Source: Deltaproteobacteria bacterium (GTDB lineage: Bacteria > Myxococcota_A > Polyangia > JAAYKL01). Taken from it: DNA of 54,855 bases. Below are positions 17,236 to 27,546 of this stretch, in pieces; positions within the stretch are counted from its first letter, which is position 1; every line of letters starts with the position of its first letter. A model generated the notes under the pieces. The model searched no databases and had not been told where the DNA came from. It worked only from the letters and a program-made list of their open reading frames with translations. Where the stretch lies: positions 1 to 54,855 of the forward strand of contig JAFGQN010000113.1 of assembly GCA_016935665.1 (NCBI GenBank), read 5' to 3'. Position numbers and translations under genes: made by a program.

Positions 17236-18318
17236 ATGAAACCAATTACCTGTATCGTTTTTTGTACCGCCACGTTTGGGGCACTGGCCTGCTGGAACGT
17301 CGCCCCCTACGACAGAGATAAAAGTATCGCGTCCAGTCAGGTCATCGGCTACACTCAGGAATTCTGTGCGAGCTATTGCGAGGAATTCCAGGAGGACCAC
17401 GCCGCAGCGAATTGTCCAAAAACCGATGATGACGATTGTAAAGAAATACTCGAATTCGTCGATAAAGCGTTGAAAAAGGCAATTTTGTCCGATTTGGACA
17501 TTGATGAAAAAAACATCAGTTACAAGGACGCCAAAGACGTGGAAGAACTGGATCTGGAAGGCCGCGATATTACCACACTCGATGGCATTCAATGCTTCAG
17601 AAATCTAACCCGCCTTGATCTCGAAGATAACGCGATTAGTGATATTAACGTCCTTGCACAACTGACCCAGCTCAAAACTCTGGACCTGCGTAAAAACGAG
17701 ATCACAGACATTTCGCCCCTGGGTTGTCTCACTGATTTGGAATCCCTGCGGTTAAGTGACAACACCATTACCACTTTTGATGAATTGTCAGAGCTGACAG
17801 GTCTATCGGTATTGGAACTTGACGGCAATGAAATCAGCGAAGTCGACGCCGTTAGCTGCATGCCGCAACTGACATGGGTCGATGTGAGCGGATATGAAAT
17901 TGATGACATCCGACCCATTTCCTGTCTGACCGAACTCGACGGTCTGGCACTGAACGGTACCGGAACTGATGACATCACCCCATTACGCGACTTAACAGAA
18001 CTGACAGAGCTATACCTGAGTGACAACAACATCAACGACATCACTGTTTTGTCCGGCATGACAGAACTGACGAATCTGACCCTCTCGAACAATGACATCG
18101 CCGACACGGAACCGTTGACATGCCTGACCCAATTGTCGCAGCTGTACATCGAAAACAACGACATCACCGATATCTCGCCCATCATCGAACTGGACGATTT
18201 GGAAGAACTTTTTATCGAGGGCAATCCCCTGGACTGTGAAGAAGATGTCACAGAGGAAAATATCGACTATTTAAACGACGAATTGGATGACCACGATTTT
18301 TATGAAACCTGCTACTGA
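17236..18318 (+). CDS. Leucine-rich-repeat (internalin/SDS22-like) lipoprotein
   Basis: The ATG at 17236 follows GAGGGA at good spacing. The 360-residue product has signal MKPITCIVFCTATFGALAC with a lipobox. A short Cys-containing N-terminal segment (FCASYCEEFQEDHAAANC) comes first. About ten 22-residue LRRs of the SDS22/internalin kind follow, with the pattern LxxLxxLxLxxNxIxDIxPL, between about residues 95 and 345. Examples are LTRLDLEDNAISDINVLAQ and LSQLYIENNDITDISPIIE. The cap contains NPLDCEEDVTEEN. Such repeats bind proteins or peptides, and here the protein is probably outer-membrane anchored. It is monocistronic and converges on uvrA. Confidence 0.88.
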   Translation: MKPITCIVFCTATFGALACWNVAPYDRDKSIASSQVIGYTQEFCASYCEEFQEDHAAANCPKTDDDDCKEILEFVDKALKKAILSDLDIDEKNISYKDAKDVEELDLEGRDITTLDGIQCFRNLTRLDLEDNAISDINVLAQLTQLKTLDLRKNEITDISPLGCLTDLESLRLSDNTITTFDELSELTGLSVLELDGNEISEVDAVSCMPQLTWVDVSGYEIDDIRPISCLTELDGLALNGTGTDDITPLRDLTELTELYLSDNNINDITVLSGMTELTNLTLSNNDIADTEPLTCLTQLSQLYIENNDITDISPIIELDDLEELFIEGNPLDCEEDVTEENIDYLNDELDDHDFYETCY

Positions 18319-18355
18319 CGCGGGATGTGCGCCCATCTGAACGGCAGCCTCTCTT

Positions 18356-21190
18356 TCACCCCAGCCCGCCGTATTCTTTAAGACATTGTCCCGTCGCGGA
18401 TGCCGCCACCTTCATGACTTTCGCGGGCGGTCCGCTGGCCACCACATTGCCGCCTTTGTCGCCCCCCCCAGGACCCAAATCGATAATCCAGTCGGCGGAT
18501 TGAATCACATCCATGTTGTGCTCTATCACCACAACGGTATTGCCTTCATCCACCAGGCGCTGCAGCACAATCAGCAGTTTGCGCACATCATCGAAATGGA
18601 GTCCGGTGGTGGGTTCATCCAGCACATACAGCGTTCGCCCGGTGCTGCGTTTGGCCAACTCCCGCGACAATTTGATACGCTGTGCCTCGCCGCCGGACAA
18701 CGTGGTGGCCGGCTGGCCCAGATGCACATACCCCATCCCCACATCCTGCAATGTTTGCAGAATGCGTGACAGCTTTTTATGACTGGAAAACAGTTCCTGT
18801 GCTTCATCCACCGTAATATCGAGTATTTCCTTGATGTTGCGACTCTTGTACCGAACCTGCAACGTGGCGTCATTATAGCGGTGTCCCTTGCACACTTCGC
18901 AGGTGACATACACATCGGCCAGAAAGTGCATTTCCACTTTCACCACACCCGCGCCGCCGCACGCCTCACAGCGACCACCTTTTACGTTAAAGCTGAACCG
19001 CCCCGCATTGTACCCTCGCGCCCTGGCCTCTTTGGTCTGCGCCAGAACGGCGCGAATCTCATCGAATGCTTTGGTATACGTCACCGGGTTGGACCGCGGC
19101 GTACGACCAATCGGTTTTTGATCAATATGAATCACTTTGTCAAATTGCTCCACCCCCAGCAGCTTTGTGTACGGCCCCACGTGCACAGAAGAGCCATGCA
19201 GGGTTTTCTGCAGCGCGGGCAAAAGTGTCCCCGACAGCAATGAACTTTTGCCCGCGCCGGAAACACCTGAAAAAACAGTAAGCGTTCCAAGGGGCACCCG
19301 CACATCCACGTTATTGAGATTGTTCAGCGTTGCGCCCTGCAGCTCCAACCATCCCAAAGGTTTTCTGGGCGCTCGCTTTGGCGCCACCTGCATGTCCCCT
19401 CTCAAATACGCACCGGTGAGGGACGCTTTGGATTTCATCAAGTCAGCCAATGAGCCTTCACACACCACCCGTCCACCACTGTGGCCGGCCCCCGGACCAA
19501 AATCCACCACGTAATCCGCGCGCTCTATGGTATCGCGGTCGTGCTCCACCACAATCACAGTGTTGCCCAAATCACGCAGCCCGAACAATGCATCCAGCAG
19601 CGCCGCCGCATCTTTGGAGTGCAGTCCAATGGACGGTTCATCCAGCACGTACATCACCCCCGACAGCTCCGCGCCCAGTTGGCTCGCCAGACGAATCCGC
19701 TGGGCTTCCCCGCCCGACAGCGTGGGCGCCAGACGATCAAGTGTGAGATACGATAATCCCACATTGACCAGAAAACCGGTTCGGTCGTGTATTTCTTTGA
19801 GTATTTCTTTGGCCACCACACTTCTGGCCCCGAACAGTTCAACGTTTTCAAACCAGTGGCAGGCCTCTTCCACACTCAGAGAGGTTACGTCGGCAATACT
19901 TTTGTCCCCCACTTTGACGGCCAGCGATTCGGGACGCAAACGGGTGCCACTGCATTCGCTGCAGGGAATGGTGGACATGTACTGGGTATAAAACTCACGC
20001 ATTTGCGGCGACGTGGTTTGCTGCAATCTGCGCAGCAACGTATTGGCCACGCCCTCAAATCGAATGGCCATGCGGTGAGAAGAGGAGTCTCTATCCCACT
20101 CCACATTGACCCGCTTACTGGTTCCGTACAAAACGATATCTTTAATTCGTTTGGGAAGCTTTTTCCAGGGCACATCCAAATCCACTCCCATTTCCCGCTC
20201 CAACGCCTCAAAAATGCGCGCGTTCCAGCCATCAAACCGTTGCAACTGCGCAGCAAACGGAGCAATGGCCCCCTGGTAAATGGACAGATTTTCATTGGGC
20301 ACCACCAGCGCCGGGTCCATCTCCAGTCGCGTCCCCAGGCCGTTGCACGACTCACAGGCGCCCATGGGGGAGTTGAACGAAAACGACTGGGGCGACAACG
20401 AGGGAAAACCAATATTGCAGTCGGCACAGTGATGTTTGGACGAAAACCGCAAATCTTTTTTGCCGGACACCGCTACCACTAATTCGCCACCTGATTCCGC
20501 CAGCGCTGTTTCCACCGAGTCCACCAGACGAATCATTTCCGTTTCGCCCACCTGAATGCGATCCACCACCACTTCAATGGTATGCTTTTTATTTTTAGCC
20601 AGCTTCGGCAACTCGTCATCGAAACGATATGTGGCGCCATCTATGCGCACGCGCACAAACCCCCGCTCGCGGGTGCGATCCAGCACATCCTGATGAACCC
20701 CTTTGCGATTGACCACGAGGGGCGCCAGTATCTCCGCGCGCACCCCACTGCCCAGTTGCGAGATTTCGTCCACCAGCTGATCCGGCGTCAACGCGGCCAC
20801 TTCCTTGCCGCACTCGTGGCAATGCTGGGTGCCCACCCGCGCCCACAGGACCCGCATATAATCGTAAATTTCCGTAATGGTGCCCACTGTGGACCGGGGG
20901 TTGGCCGAAGCGGCTTTCTGTTCGATGGCAATGGTGGGGGAAAGACCGCTCAACTTTTCAAATCGCGGCTTTTCAAGCTGTCCCAGGAACTGGCGGGCAT
21001 AGGAGGATAGTGATTCCACATATCGGCGCTGCCCTTCGGCATACAGCGTGTCAAACGCCAGCGATGACTTGCCGGAACCGGAAACGCCGGTGAAAACCAC
21101 CAGTTGGTCTTTGGGAATTTCCAGTTGCTCGATTTTAAGGTTGTGCTCTGTTGCCCCTTTTACAAAGATAACGTTCTTCTTGTTTTTCAT
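18356..21190 (-). CDS. uvrA: UvrABC nucleotide excision repair, excinuclease subunit A
   Basis: A full-length UvrA of 944 residues, the damage-recognition ATPase of nucleotide excision repair in the cytoplasm. Visible signatures are the first Walker A ([20 protein letters not shown] near residue 38) and its UvrA-specific following stretch [17 protein letters not shown]. The second zinc-finger region has CADC and CESC pairs. The first ABC signature is [12 protein letters not shown] and the second Walker A is [10 protein letters not shown]. The C-terminal zinc finger has CEAC and CEVC pairs. The last ABC signature is [12 protein letters not shown], followed by [12 protein letters not shown]. 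All motifs are intact. No lexA-type operator is recognised upstream, where repeat units fill the spacer. Confidence 0.97.
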   Translation of the reverse strand: MKNKKNVIFVKGATEHNLKIEQLEIPKDQLVVFTGVSGSGKSSLAFDTLYAEGQRRYVESLSSYARQFLGQLEKPRFEKLSGLSPTIAIEQKAASANPRSTVGTITEIYDYMRVLWARVGTQHCHECGKEVAALTPDQLVDEISQLGSGVRAEILAPLVVNRKGVHQDVLDRTRERGFVRVRIDGATYRFDDELPKLAKNKKHTIEVVVDRIQVGETEMIRLVDSVETALAESGGELVVAVSGKKDLRFSSKHHCADCNIGFPSLSPQSFSFNSPMGACESCNGLGTRLEMDPALVVPNENLSIYQGAIAPFAAQLQRFDGWNARIFEALEREMGVDLDVPWKKLPKRIKDIVLYGTSKRVNVEWDRDSSSHRMAIRFEGVANTLLRRLQQTTSPQMREFYTQYMSTIPCSECSGTRLRPESLAVKVGDKSIADVTSLSVEEACHWFENVELFGARSVVAKEILKEIHDRTGFLVNVGLSYLTLDRLAPTLSGGEAQRIRLASQLGAELSGVMYVLDEPSIGLHSKDAAALLDALFGLRDLGNTVIVVEHDRDTIERADYVVDFGPGAGHSGGRVVCEGSLADLMKSKASLTGAYLRGDMQVAPKRAPRKPLGWLELQGATLNNLNNVDVRVPLGTLTVFSGVSGAGKSSLLSGTLLPALQKTLHGSSVHVGPYTKLLGVEQFDKVIHIDQKPIGRTPRSNPVTYTKAFDEIRAVLAQTKEARARGYNAGRFSFNVKGGRCEACGGAGVVKVEMHFLADVYVTCEVCKGHRYNDATLQVRYKSRNIKEILDITVDEAQELFSSHKKLSRILQTLQDVGMGYVHLGQPATTLSGGEAQRIKLSRELAKRSTGRTLYVLDEPTTGLHFDDVRKLLIVLQRLVDEGNTVVVIEHNMDVIQSADWIIDLGPGGGDKGGNVVASGPPAKVMKVAASATGQCLKEYGGLG

Positions 21191-21230
21191 GTGTGTTTCG
21201 AAATTTCCGGCAGACTACCTGGTGTTCTTC

Positions 21231-21297
21231 GGGCGGATATGGGGCCGCCCCTTCATTGTTATCCTGGGCGGGCACGGGGACCCTCCCCTACATTGTT
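21231..21297 (-). repeat. Two tandem ACAATGTAGGGG-type repeat units between DUF6178 gene and uvrA
   Basis: Read on the minus strand, unit one begins AACAATGTAGGGGAGGG (21297 downwards). Unit two begins AACAATGAAGGGGCGG (21260 downwards). Each is GC-rich with GGGGC/GCCCC complementarity. A similar unit occurs at 30591. From memory such units form dispersed repeats in many bacterial genomes. The first unit overlaps the end of the upstream gene and supplies its stop codon. Confidence 0.6.
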
Positions 21298-23015
21298 AAA
21301 ATTGCACTGGATACGGCTTCGGATTCCAGTCTGTCTCTTCCTATCAGCAGCAGCCGAAGCAAAAGACGACGCAGCGGATGACGCTCATCTGCGGGAGACA
21401 AACTTCCCTCCTCCGGCACATTCAGTGGCAAAGTAAGCACTTTCAGCGAAGACACAAGCATCTCTTCGACGGGTTGATTTAAAAATGCACTCGTAAACTG
21501 TTCGGCATCCCTGGACGGGACCACATCCAGAGTGGCCTGTCCATCAACGTATGCATTGCACAGTGCAGTCAGTATCAGCGTTGACGGTTGAACCGGCTGA
21601 CTGGAGAATCCATCCCGCCACTCCAACTGCGCCAGCACAGTCAGCAGGGATTCCATTTCGTCCAGATATCGCGCCGCCTGGGATACCCGATTCGTGGTGG
21701 TAATAAACTCCAGCTCGTCGGGTAACGGTTCCACAATGGATGCGGACGCATACCCATCGTCGAGCATGGGCCACCATTTGGGAATAAAGGAACTGACGCA
21801 ATCCAGTACCACCTGCCAGGGCGTATCCAGCTGAATTGTCTGCAATACATCGCTGTACTGTAGTTTTTTTGCCCGCTCGCGCAACGGTATCACCAGTCCC
21901 ATGCCCACCTGAAGAATTTCTCCCGGAGTGAGATACGCCAATGCGGCGGCGCCTTCGTGGGGAGTTTCCGCAATGTCGGAAAGTCCGAGCGTTAAAATAT
22001 CCCTGGCGAGCACTGTTCCTTTGGAGATGGCGTCCAAATCCGCCAGATTGCATTTGATTCCCGTTAAAAAGAGACTGACCATGGCGCTCATTTCGGCTTG
22101 CAAAGTCGTCGCGCGTTCCTGCCATTTGGCGTCTTTGGCCCCCGAAAGCAGCGCAAAGGATTCGTCCAACAGTTCATTTCCACTCAGATGTTCCCGGTAT
22201 ATGGCAGGCACTGGAGATTCCAGATCCAGCGGATGCGGCATTTCCTTTTTGGCCATTTTTTCCTTTACGGCTTTAGTCGATCGTGGCGACAACAGGGCCA
22301 GACCTTCTTCGAAGGTGCCAAATCCCAAATCCGCCAGACGTGCGTTGCGCCAGCGAAGTGCGTCCTCCATCTGATCGAACTTCAGCTCGTGACGAATCGC
22401 CTCCAGCTCTTTTTGATAATATTCAAACGGCTTGAAAAGCATGGCGCGAATCAACTCTTTGATAACATCCGGGCACATCTCCGCATCCGGGATTTCGATG
22501 CCGTAATATCCATCTGGTGTTGTGATAAAATCCGACGTATCCAACACATCCGGGAAGTCTTCATCCTTTTCTTCCCGCAGATGCACGATGACGCGATTTT
22601 GCAGCATGAGCGTCCGCGTTTCGTCATTCAGTTTATCCAGCGCCCGAATGGCGCCACCGATGCCGGAATGCACCAGCGGAGATATAAATTCCTCCACCTT
22701 TTCCAGCTGCATCTCGTATCCATCCCAGCACGAAAAATCCACCATTTGCTCGAATTGCTCTTTGGATGCCAGTACAAGCAAATCCGTGCGCTGCTCATCA
22801 TCCGCCTCCGCCATGGCCAACAGCAGATCATGGGCCCCCAGTTCCTGGACCAGCGCCTGCGGCACATCCGCATGATGGAGTTTTTTTAAAAAAGCAATGG
22901 CTCCCTCTTTGGAACCAGGACTATCCGGCAATAAAATGTTTTTCTTTTCCATAAATGGTTTATCGGCAAACGCCCGGTTTAAGTCAAGAGGGTAGGTGAC
23001 CTGGTGCGTTACCAT
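21288..23015 (-). CDS. DUF6178-family protein of unknown function
   Basis: A 575-residue soluble protein with no signal or membrane segment. Conserved-looking blocks are [87 protein letters not shown] and [21 protein letters not shown] associate these with DUF6178, a family seen in delta-proteobacterial lineages; this is recall only. The helical, Glu/Leu-rich composition suggests an all-alpha fold. The gene ends ATT TTA ACA ATG TAG, where ACAATGTAG is the first part of a repeat unit, so the original C-terminus may have been altered. It may share a transcript with uvrA (98 bases downstream). It is divergent from the NamZ-type gene across only 56 bases. Confidence 0.8.
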   Translation of the reverse strand: MVTHQVTYPLDLNRAFADKPFMEKKNILLPDSPGSKEGAIAFLKKLHHADVPQALVQELGAHDLLLAMAEADDEQRTDLLVLASKEQFEQMVDFSCWDGYEMQLEKVEEFISPLVHSGIGGAIRALDKLNDETRTLMLQNRVIVHLREEKDEDFPDVLDTSDFITTPDGYYGIEIPDAEMCPDVIKELIRAMLFKPFEYYQKELEAIRHELKFDQMEDALRWRNARLADLGFGTFEEGLALLSPRSTKAVKEKMAKKEMPHPLDLESPVPAIYREHLSGNELLDESFALLSGAKDAKWQERATTLQAEMSAMVSLFLTGIKCNLADLDAISKGTVLARDILTLGLSDIAETPHEGAAALAYLTPGEILQVGMGLVIPLRERAKKLQYSDVLQTIQLDTPWQVVLDCVSSFIPKWWPMLDDGYASASIVEPLPDELEFITTTNRVSQAARYLDEMESLLTVLAQLEWRDGFSSQPVQPSTLILTALCNAYVDGQATLDVVPSRDAEQFTSAFLNQPVEEMLVSSLKVLTLPLNVPEEGSLSPADERHPLRRLLLRLLLIGRDRLESEAVSSAILTM

Positions 23016-23071
23016 TTATTATCCATTGCCTATTTTCTTTTCAGGTGACGCCGTTGTGATAAACTTGCGCC

Positions 23072-24241
23072 ATGATTCAAACCGGATTGGACAACCTGCT
23101 CGCCAACCATGCACATCTCGTAAAGAATAGAAAAATCGGCATCGTGGCCCATCCGGCCAGCATCACCTGTCGGTTCACCCACATTCTGCCCGCGCTGCAG
23201 CGCATCGGCGCACACGTCACTGCGCTGTTTGGACCGGAGCACGGATTCGGCGGAGAGGCACAGGATATGGAACCGGTCGCCGCCCCTGTCAAAGGCCCCG
23301 GGGCCATCGATTTGTATAGCCTTTACGGCGCAACCGTCCAGAGTCTGTCCCCGTTAAAAGCGGCGGTGGCCGACCTGGATGCGCTGGTAGTCGATTTAAT
23401 GGACGTGGGAGCGCGATATTACACGTTTGTGTGGACGGCGGTGCTCTGTCTCGATGTCTGTCATCAAACGGGCACGCAACTGATAGTACTCGACAGACCC
23501 AACCCCATTTCCGGAACCACAGTGGAAGGCGCCCCTCAACTGGACGACTTTCTGTCGTTTGTGGGATTGCGTAAAGTACCGGTGCGCCACGGACTGACAG
23601 TGGCAGAAATTGTACGCATGGTGGCACGGCAGGAGGGGCATTCGGATGTGTTGACGATTGTCCCCATGAAGGGATGGCAGCGCCACATGTATTTTGACGA
23701 CACCGGCCTGCCCTGGGTGATGCCGTCCCCCAACATGCCATCGCTGAACACCGCCATTGTGTATCCGGGGCAATGTCTGCTGGAAGCCACCTGGTGTTCT
23801 GAAGGGCGCGGTACCACGTTGCCCTTTGAATATTTGGGCGCACCGGGGCTATCCGGCAGTGAACTGGCAGCCCATCTCAACCGCCAATCCCTCCCGGGCG
23901 TCTATTTCAGACCCGCGTCGTTCAAGCCCATGTTTCAAAAACACGCGGGACAGATTTGCAAAGGCGTGCAGGCACACATTACGGAACGGCATCGATTTTT
24001 GCCCTTCAAGACCGGAGTTGCGGTTCTCCTGGCACTAAAACAGACGGCGCCCGCCCAGTTTGCCTGGCGCACCGATCCGTACGAATTTATATCGGATATT
24101 CCTGCAATTGATCTGTTGTGTGGCAATGACCTGGTGCGTAAAGGCATCGACTCAAAGGCGTCGATCAACGACATTGCCGCCACATGGGAAGCGGGAGAAA
24201 AACATTTTTTGGAATTGAAATCGCAATTTCATCTTTATTGA
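23072..24241 (+). CDS. DUF1343 / NamZ-type exo-beta-N-acetylmuramidase
   Basis: A 389-residue protein of the DUF1343 (GH171, NamZ) family, whose characterised members remove terminal N-acetylmuramic acid from peptidoglycan fragments. Motifs include RKIGIVAHPASIT, LFGPEHGFGGEAQDME, DALVVDLMDVGARYYTFVWT, VLDRPNPISGTTVEG, RHGLTVAEIVRM, WVMPSPNMPSLNTAIVYPG and EGRGTTLPFEYLGAP. There is no obvious signal peptide, so it may act in cytoplasmic cell-wall recycling; many homologues are exported. No strong ribosome binding site precedes the ATG. It is followed after 100 bases by the NtrC-type regulator on the same strand. Confidence 0.92.
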   Translation: MIQTGLDNLLANHAHLVKNRKIGIVAHPASITCRFTHILPALQRIGAHVTALFGPEHGFGGEAQDMEPVAAPVKGPGAIDLYSLYGATVQSLSPLKAAVADLDALVVDLMDVGARYYTFVWTAVLCLDVCHQTGTQLIVLDRPNPISGTTVEGAPQLDDFLSFVGLRKVPVRHGLTVAEIVRMVARQEGHSDVLTIVPMKGWQRHMYFDDTGLPWVMPSPNMPSLNTAIVYPGQCLLEATWCSEGRGTTLPFEYLGAPGLSGSELAAHLNRQSLPGVYFRPASFKPMFQKHAGQICKGVQAHITERHRFLPFKTGVAVLLALKQTAPAQFAWRTDPYEFISDIPAIDLLCGNDLVRKGIDSKASINDIAATWEAGEKHFLELKSQFHLY

Positions 24242-24341
24242 GCCTGTGTTATAGCAATTTTCCTGCTGAAACCGCGTATCCAAGTCGGTGACAGTGAAAC
24301 GAAACCCCCTAAAAGGGCGAATTCCGACCAACGAAACGATT

Positions 24342-25748
24342 ATGAGTGAAGAAAAAATACAGGTGCTTGTCGCCGATGATGAACGAAATCTGCGCCGGAT
24401 GCTCAAAGCACAGCTCGAACGCTGGGGATACGAAGTTCACCTGGCGGAAACCGGTACAGAAGCAATGAAAACCCTGGGCGAAAATCACATTGATATTGTG
24501 ATCACTGATTTGCGCATGCCCGAAATGGACGGGATGGAGTTGCTCTCCGCCATTCAAAAAGAGAACAATGGCCTGCCCGTGATAATGATTACCGCTCACG
24601 GCACTGTAGATACAGCGGTGGAAGCCATCAAGCTGGGCGCATTCGATTACATAACCAAGCCCTACGACCGCAACGCTCTTAAAGACGTAGTGGCCAAGGC
24701 CGCAAAGACCTGCGAATTGGCCAAAAAGGAAATCCGCGTTGACACAAGGCAGGACGGGCGTTTTAAAATAATAGGAAAAAGCGCCAGAATGATGGAGATT
24801 TACGAAATGGTGGACAGGGTGGCGCCCACACCTTCCACCGTTTTAATTTCCGGCGAAAGCGGAACGGGAAAGGAGCTTATTGCCCGGGCCCTCTTCGACA
24901 ATTCAAAGCGCGAAAAAATGCCGTTCATCAGAGTGAACTGTGCCGCCATTCCCCCCACCCTCATCGAGAGCGAATTATTCGGATATGAAAAAGGCGCTTT
25001 TACCGGGGCTGAAACCTCCAAGCCGGGCCGTTTTGAGCTGGCCAACGGCGGCACTCTGTTTCTGGATGAGGTGGGCGAAATCTCAATAGAAATGCAGGTA
25101 AAACTGCTGCGCGCCATTCAGGAAGGCGAATTCGAGCGGGTGGGCGGTGTCAGCACCATCAAAGTGGATGTGCGACTGATTACCGCCACCAATCAGGACT
25201 TGCGTCAAATGGTGAAAGACGGCCGATTTCGCGACGATTTGTTCTACCGGTTGAACGTGGTACACATTCCGCTGCCAAGACTGGCCGATCGCAAGGAAGA
25301 TATTCCACTATTGGCCATGCATTTTCTCACCAAGTACAACGCGCGTCTGGGAAAAAACATCGGTGATTTCAGTTCCGAGGCACTCGATGCGCTGTTGCGC
25401 TACGAATGGCCCGGAAATATCCGCGAGCTGGAAAATGTGGTTGAACGCTGTACACTGTTTTGTGACGACGAGCTCATCGCCGTCTCCCATCTGCCCAGCG
25501 ATGTTTCCGGCGAGAGTGAGCGGTCCTCCAGCCCCGACATATCACTGGCAACCGCAGATTTGGATATCGAAAACGGTGGTCTCAAAGACCAGGTGCGCGC
25601 AGCCACCGCCAACCTCGAAAAACAGCTCATTATAAAAGCGCTGGAACAAACCGATAAAAATGTCACACGGGCGGCGCAACTGCTTAAAATCAGTCGAAAG
25701 TCGCTGCAGACCAAAATGAAGGACTTCGGCTTGAGAGACGATATGTAA
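24342..25748 (+). CDS. NtrC-family sigma-54-dependent response regulator
   Basis: The ATG at 24342 begins the receiver domain directly; an earlier GTG-type start at 24288 adds an unneeded leader. The product has 468 residues. The receiver domain spans 1-120 with acidic pocket Asp12/13, phosphorylation site Asp56 in VITDLRMPEMDG, the conserved Thr in MITAHG and Lys in ITKPYD. The AAA+ domain spans ~140-385 with Walker A GESGTGKE, the sigma-54 contact loop GAFTGA, Walker B GTLFLDEVGE and RFRDDLFYRLNVV. The C-terminal Fis-type HTH (LIIKALEQTDKNVTRAAQLL, ISRKSLQTKMKDFGL) is intact. It should activate sigma-54 promoters when phosphorylated. No cognate histidine kinase is in the window. Confidence 0.96.
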   Translation: MSEEKIQVLVADDERNLRRMLKAQLERWGYEVHLAETGTEAMKTLGENHIDIVITDLRMPEMDGMELLSAIQKENNGLPVIMITAHGTVDTAVEAIKLGAFDYITKPYDRNALKDVVAKAAKTCELAKKEIRVDTRQDGRFKIIGKSARMMEIYEMVDRVAPTPSTVLISGESGTGKELIARALFDNSKREKMPFIRVNCAAIPPTLIESELFGYEKGAFTGAETSKPGRFELANGGTLFLDEVGEISIEMQVKLLRAIQEGEFERVGGVSTIKVDVRLITATNQDLRQMVKDGRFRDDLFYRLNVVHIPLPRLADRKEDIPLLAMHFLTKYNARLGKNIGDFSSEALDALLRYEWPGNIRELENVVERCTLFCDDELIAVSHLPSDVSGESERSSSPDISLATADLDIENGGLKDQVRAATANLEKQLIIKALEQTDKNVTRAAQLLKISRKSLQTKMKDFGLRDDM

Positions 25749-25752
25749 ATCG

Positions 25753-25768
25753 TCCAGGAGCGCCTGGA
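25753..25768 (+). terminator. Small hairpin after the NtrC-type gene
   Basis: TCCAGG, AGCG loop, CCTGGA forms a six-base perfect stem just after the stop codon. A T-rich stretch (ACTTTTCCC) follows only after about eight bases. It is a weak intrinsic-terminator candidate at best. Confidence 0.25.
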
Positions 25769-25864
25769 AGTTGAACTTTTCCCAATATTCCCTTTCTATT
25801 GACGCCGGTTCCGTTTAATAAATACCGGCAGATAACCAACTGAATGTTGACAGGAAAATAAATA

Positions 25865-27082
25865 ATGATCGCACTTAAATCGCTGATGTTTTCATATATT
25901 ATCCTTACTTTACTATGGGTCACGTTCCCAGCGACGGCACAGACTGAAGATACAGATGCCACATCGACCGAGGCGACTTTGACAACGGCGAGTCCCGCCT
26001 CCGGAGAAGTTGCAGATATACCAGACGACTCCGAGAGCACTCCCGCAGCATCCCAGCCCCAACGCGATTCCGACATGCTGGATGCATCCCCACAACCGCC
26101 CGGCAGGCAAGATTCCAATGCCCTGAAGTCCGACGCGGCCGCCGACTCAATGACCATTGAATTTGCCGGACCTGTTGCGCCACAGGACAACGATTCAGAC
26201 GCAAACACATCTTCGTCTGCCACAAAACAGGTAGCGAAAACCAGCCCCGAGGCGCCTGTGAAAATGAATCCGTTCATCGCTCTGGGAGATGAAATGTTTC
26301 TGGGCATTGGCTTCATCACCGTTTGGGGCGTTCGATACTGGAACTGGTTTGAACACTCTTTTCATTTTAAACGGGAATTTGGATTTCGACAGGAATCGTC
26401 CACCGGGGGAGCGGATAAAACCGGACATTTTTACACCTCGTATATCATCGCCGATTTCCTCAACTGGCGGCTGCGAAGGCAGGGATGGCCCAGATTGCGT
26501 TCCGCTCTTGTCGCGTCATCGGTGGCCATGGGCCTGATGACGTGGATAGAAGTGGGAGATGCCACCAGCGCATATGGCTGGTCGTGGGAAGATATTCTGG
26601 CAGACTTTATCGGTGTCGCCATTTCCGCCGGACTGGCGCTGTCACCAACCGCAGACAAGTTACTGGATTTCCGAGTGGAATACTGGCCCACCTCATCGTA
26701 CATGGATGGCGGTGTCATGGCCGCGGATTATTCCGGCATGAAGTATCTGATGGCCCTGCGCATGAGTGGTTTCCCGTTTATCAAACGAATGCCCAAGTCG
26801 CCGTTGCGTCTGGTGGAACTGCACATGGGATTCTACAGCCGGGGCTTTCGCACATTTGATCATGCCAAAGAAACCAATCGGGTACTCTACTTTGGCGTGG
26901 GTCTGGACTTAAAAGAACTGCTTCACGCAATACTCCCTAAAAAAGTGCACCGTCCATTCGATGTGGCCCTCAGCTACTACCAGGTGCCCTACACCAGTTA
27001 CCCCGTGATAAAACTGGAAAACCGCTACGCCATAAACCCTCTCGATTCAGCACAGTTCGCGCCCTATACTCCCGAAAAATAG
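25865..27082 (+). CDS. Exported DUF2279-family protein with long acidic linker
   Basis: The ATG at 25865 follows an AGGA-type site. The 405-residue product has a signal peptide (LMFSYIILTLLWVTFPATA followed by Q). A Ser/Thr/Asp/Pro-rich linker runs to about residue 130. Then comes a DUF2279-like domain: GADKTGHFYTSYIIADFLNW, LVASSVAMGLMTWIEVGDAT, WSWEDILADFIGVAISAGLA. Such domains are predicted membrane-embedded helical hairpins with a conserved DK-GH motif. The C-terminal ~150 residues (EYWPTSSYMDGGVMAADYS, FGVGLDLKELLHAI, DVALSYYQVPYTSYP) resemble outer-membrane-associated strands. The role is unknown; the location is the envelope. Confidence 0.82.
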   Translation: MIALKSLMFSYIILTLLWVTFPATAQTEDTDATSTEATLTTASPASGEVADIPDDSESTPAASQPQRDSDMLDASPQPPGRQDSNALKSDAAADSMTIEFAGPVAPQDNDSDANTSSSATKQVAKTSPEAPVKMNPFIALGDEMFLGIGFITVWGVRYWNWFEHSFHFKREFGFRQESSTGGADKTGHFYTSYIIADFLNWRLRRQGWPRLRSALVASSVAMGLMTWIEVGDATSAYGWSWEDILADFIGVAISAGLALSPTADKLLDFRVEYWPTSSYMDGGVMAADYSGMKYLMALRMSGFPFIKRMPKSPLRLVELHMGFYSRGFRTFDHAKETNRVLYFGVGLDLKELLHAILPKKVHRPFDVALSYYQVPYTSYPVIKLENRYAINPLDSAQFAPYTPEK

Positions 27083-27546
27083 TACGTCACACGTAAATGA
27101 TTGCGAAAACAAGGAGAGCGATGTGCACGTCTCAACGGCGTATCAATAAACTGTTCGCAGAGTGGAAGTGGAGATTTAATCAGAAATGTGCATTCCCATC
27201 AAATTTGTGCGAAAAAATTCCAGGTTTCCTTTGGCACCCACGAATTTGTGCCCCCTGGATTCCACGTATGGTCGCCGTTAAATGACGTATTCGTCTTCTG
27301 TTGCTTTTGGTTGCAGCCGCCATTGGGGCTGGATGCGCCGCGATGAAGCCTATTTTAGCACTGAAGACGGCATCGCTGAAATTCAGAACTGAAATGATGA
27401 TTTTCACTGCCAAATAAATCGGTTGGACAAGCGCTCACAAAGAGAGGTGACAATGGCCCTTTGAAACTGCAAAATACCTGTCGTTCGGATTGTTCAGGGA
27501 AGAAACCCCAATACAGCCGATACTGTCGGCCATGTTTGTGCACGGT
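27083..27546. other. Spacer without a recognised gene
   Basis: The 464 bases lie between the DUF2279 gene and the 3' end of the sulfatase gene. Several short frames exist (for example near 27121 on the plus strand) but none has a good start, motif or length. Short matches to decayed coding sequence cannot be excluded. No hairpin terminator is evident. Confidence 0.45.
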
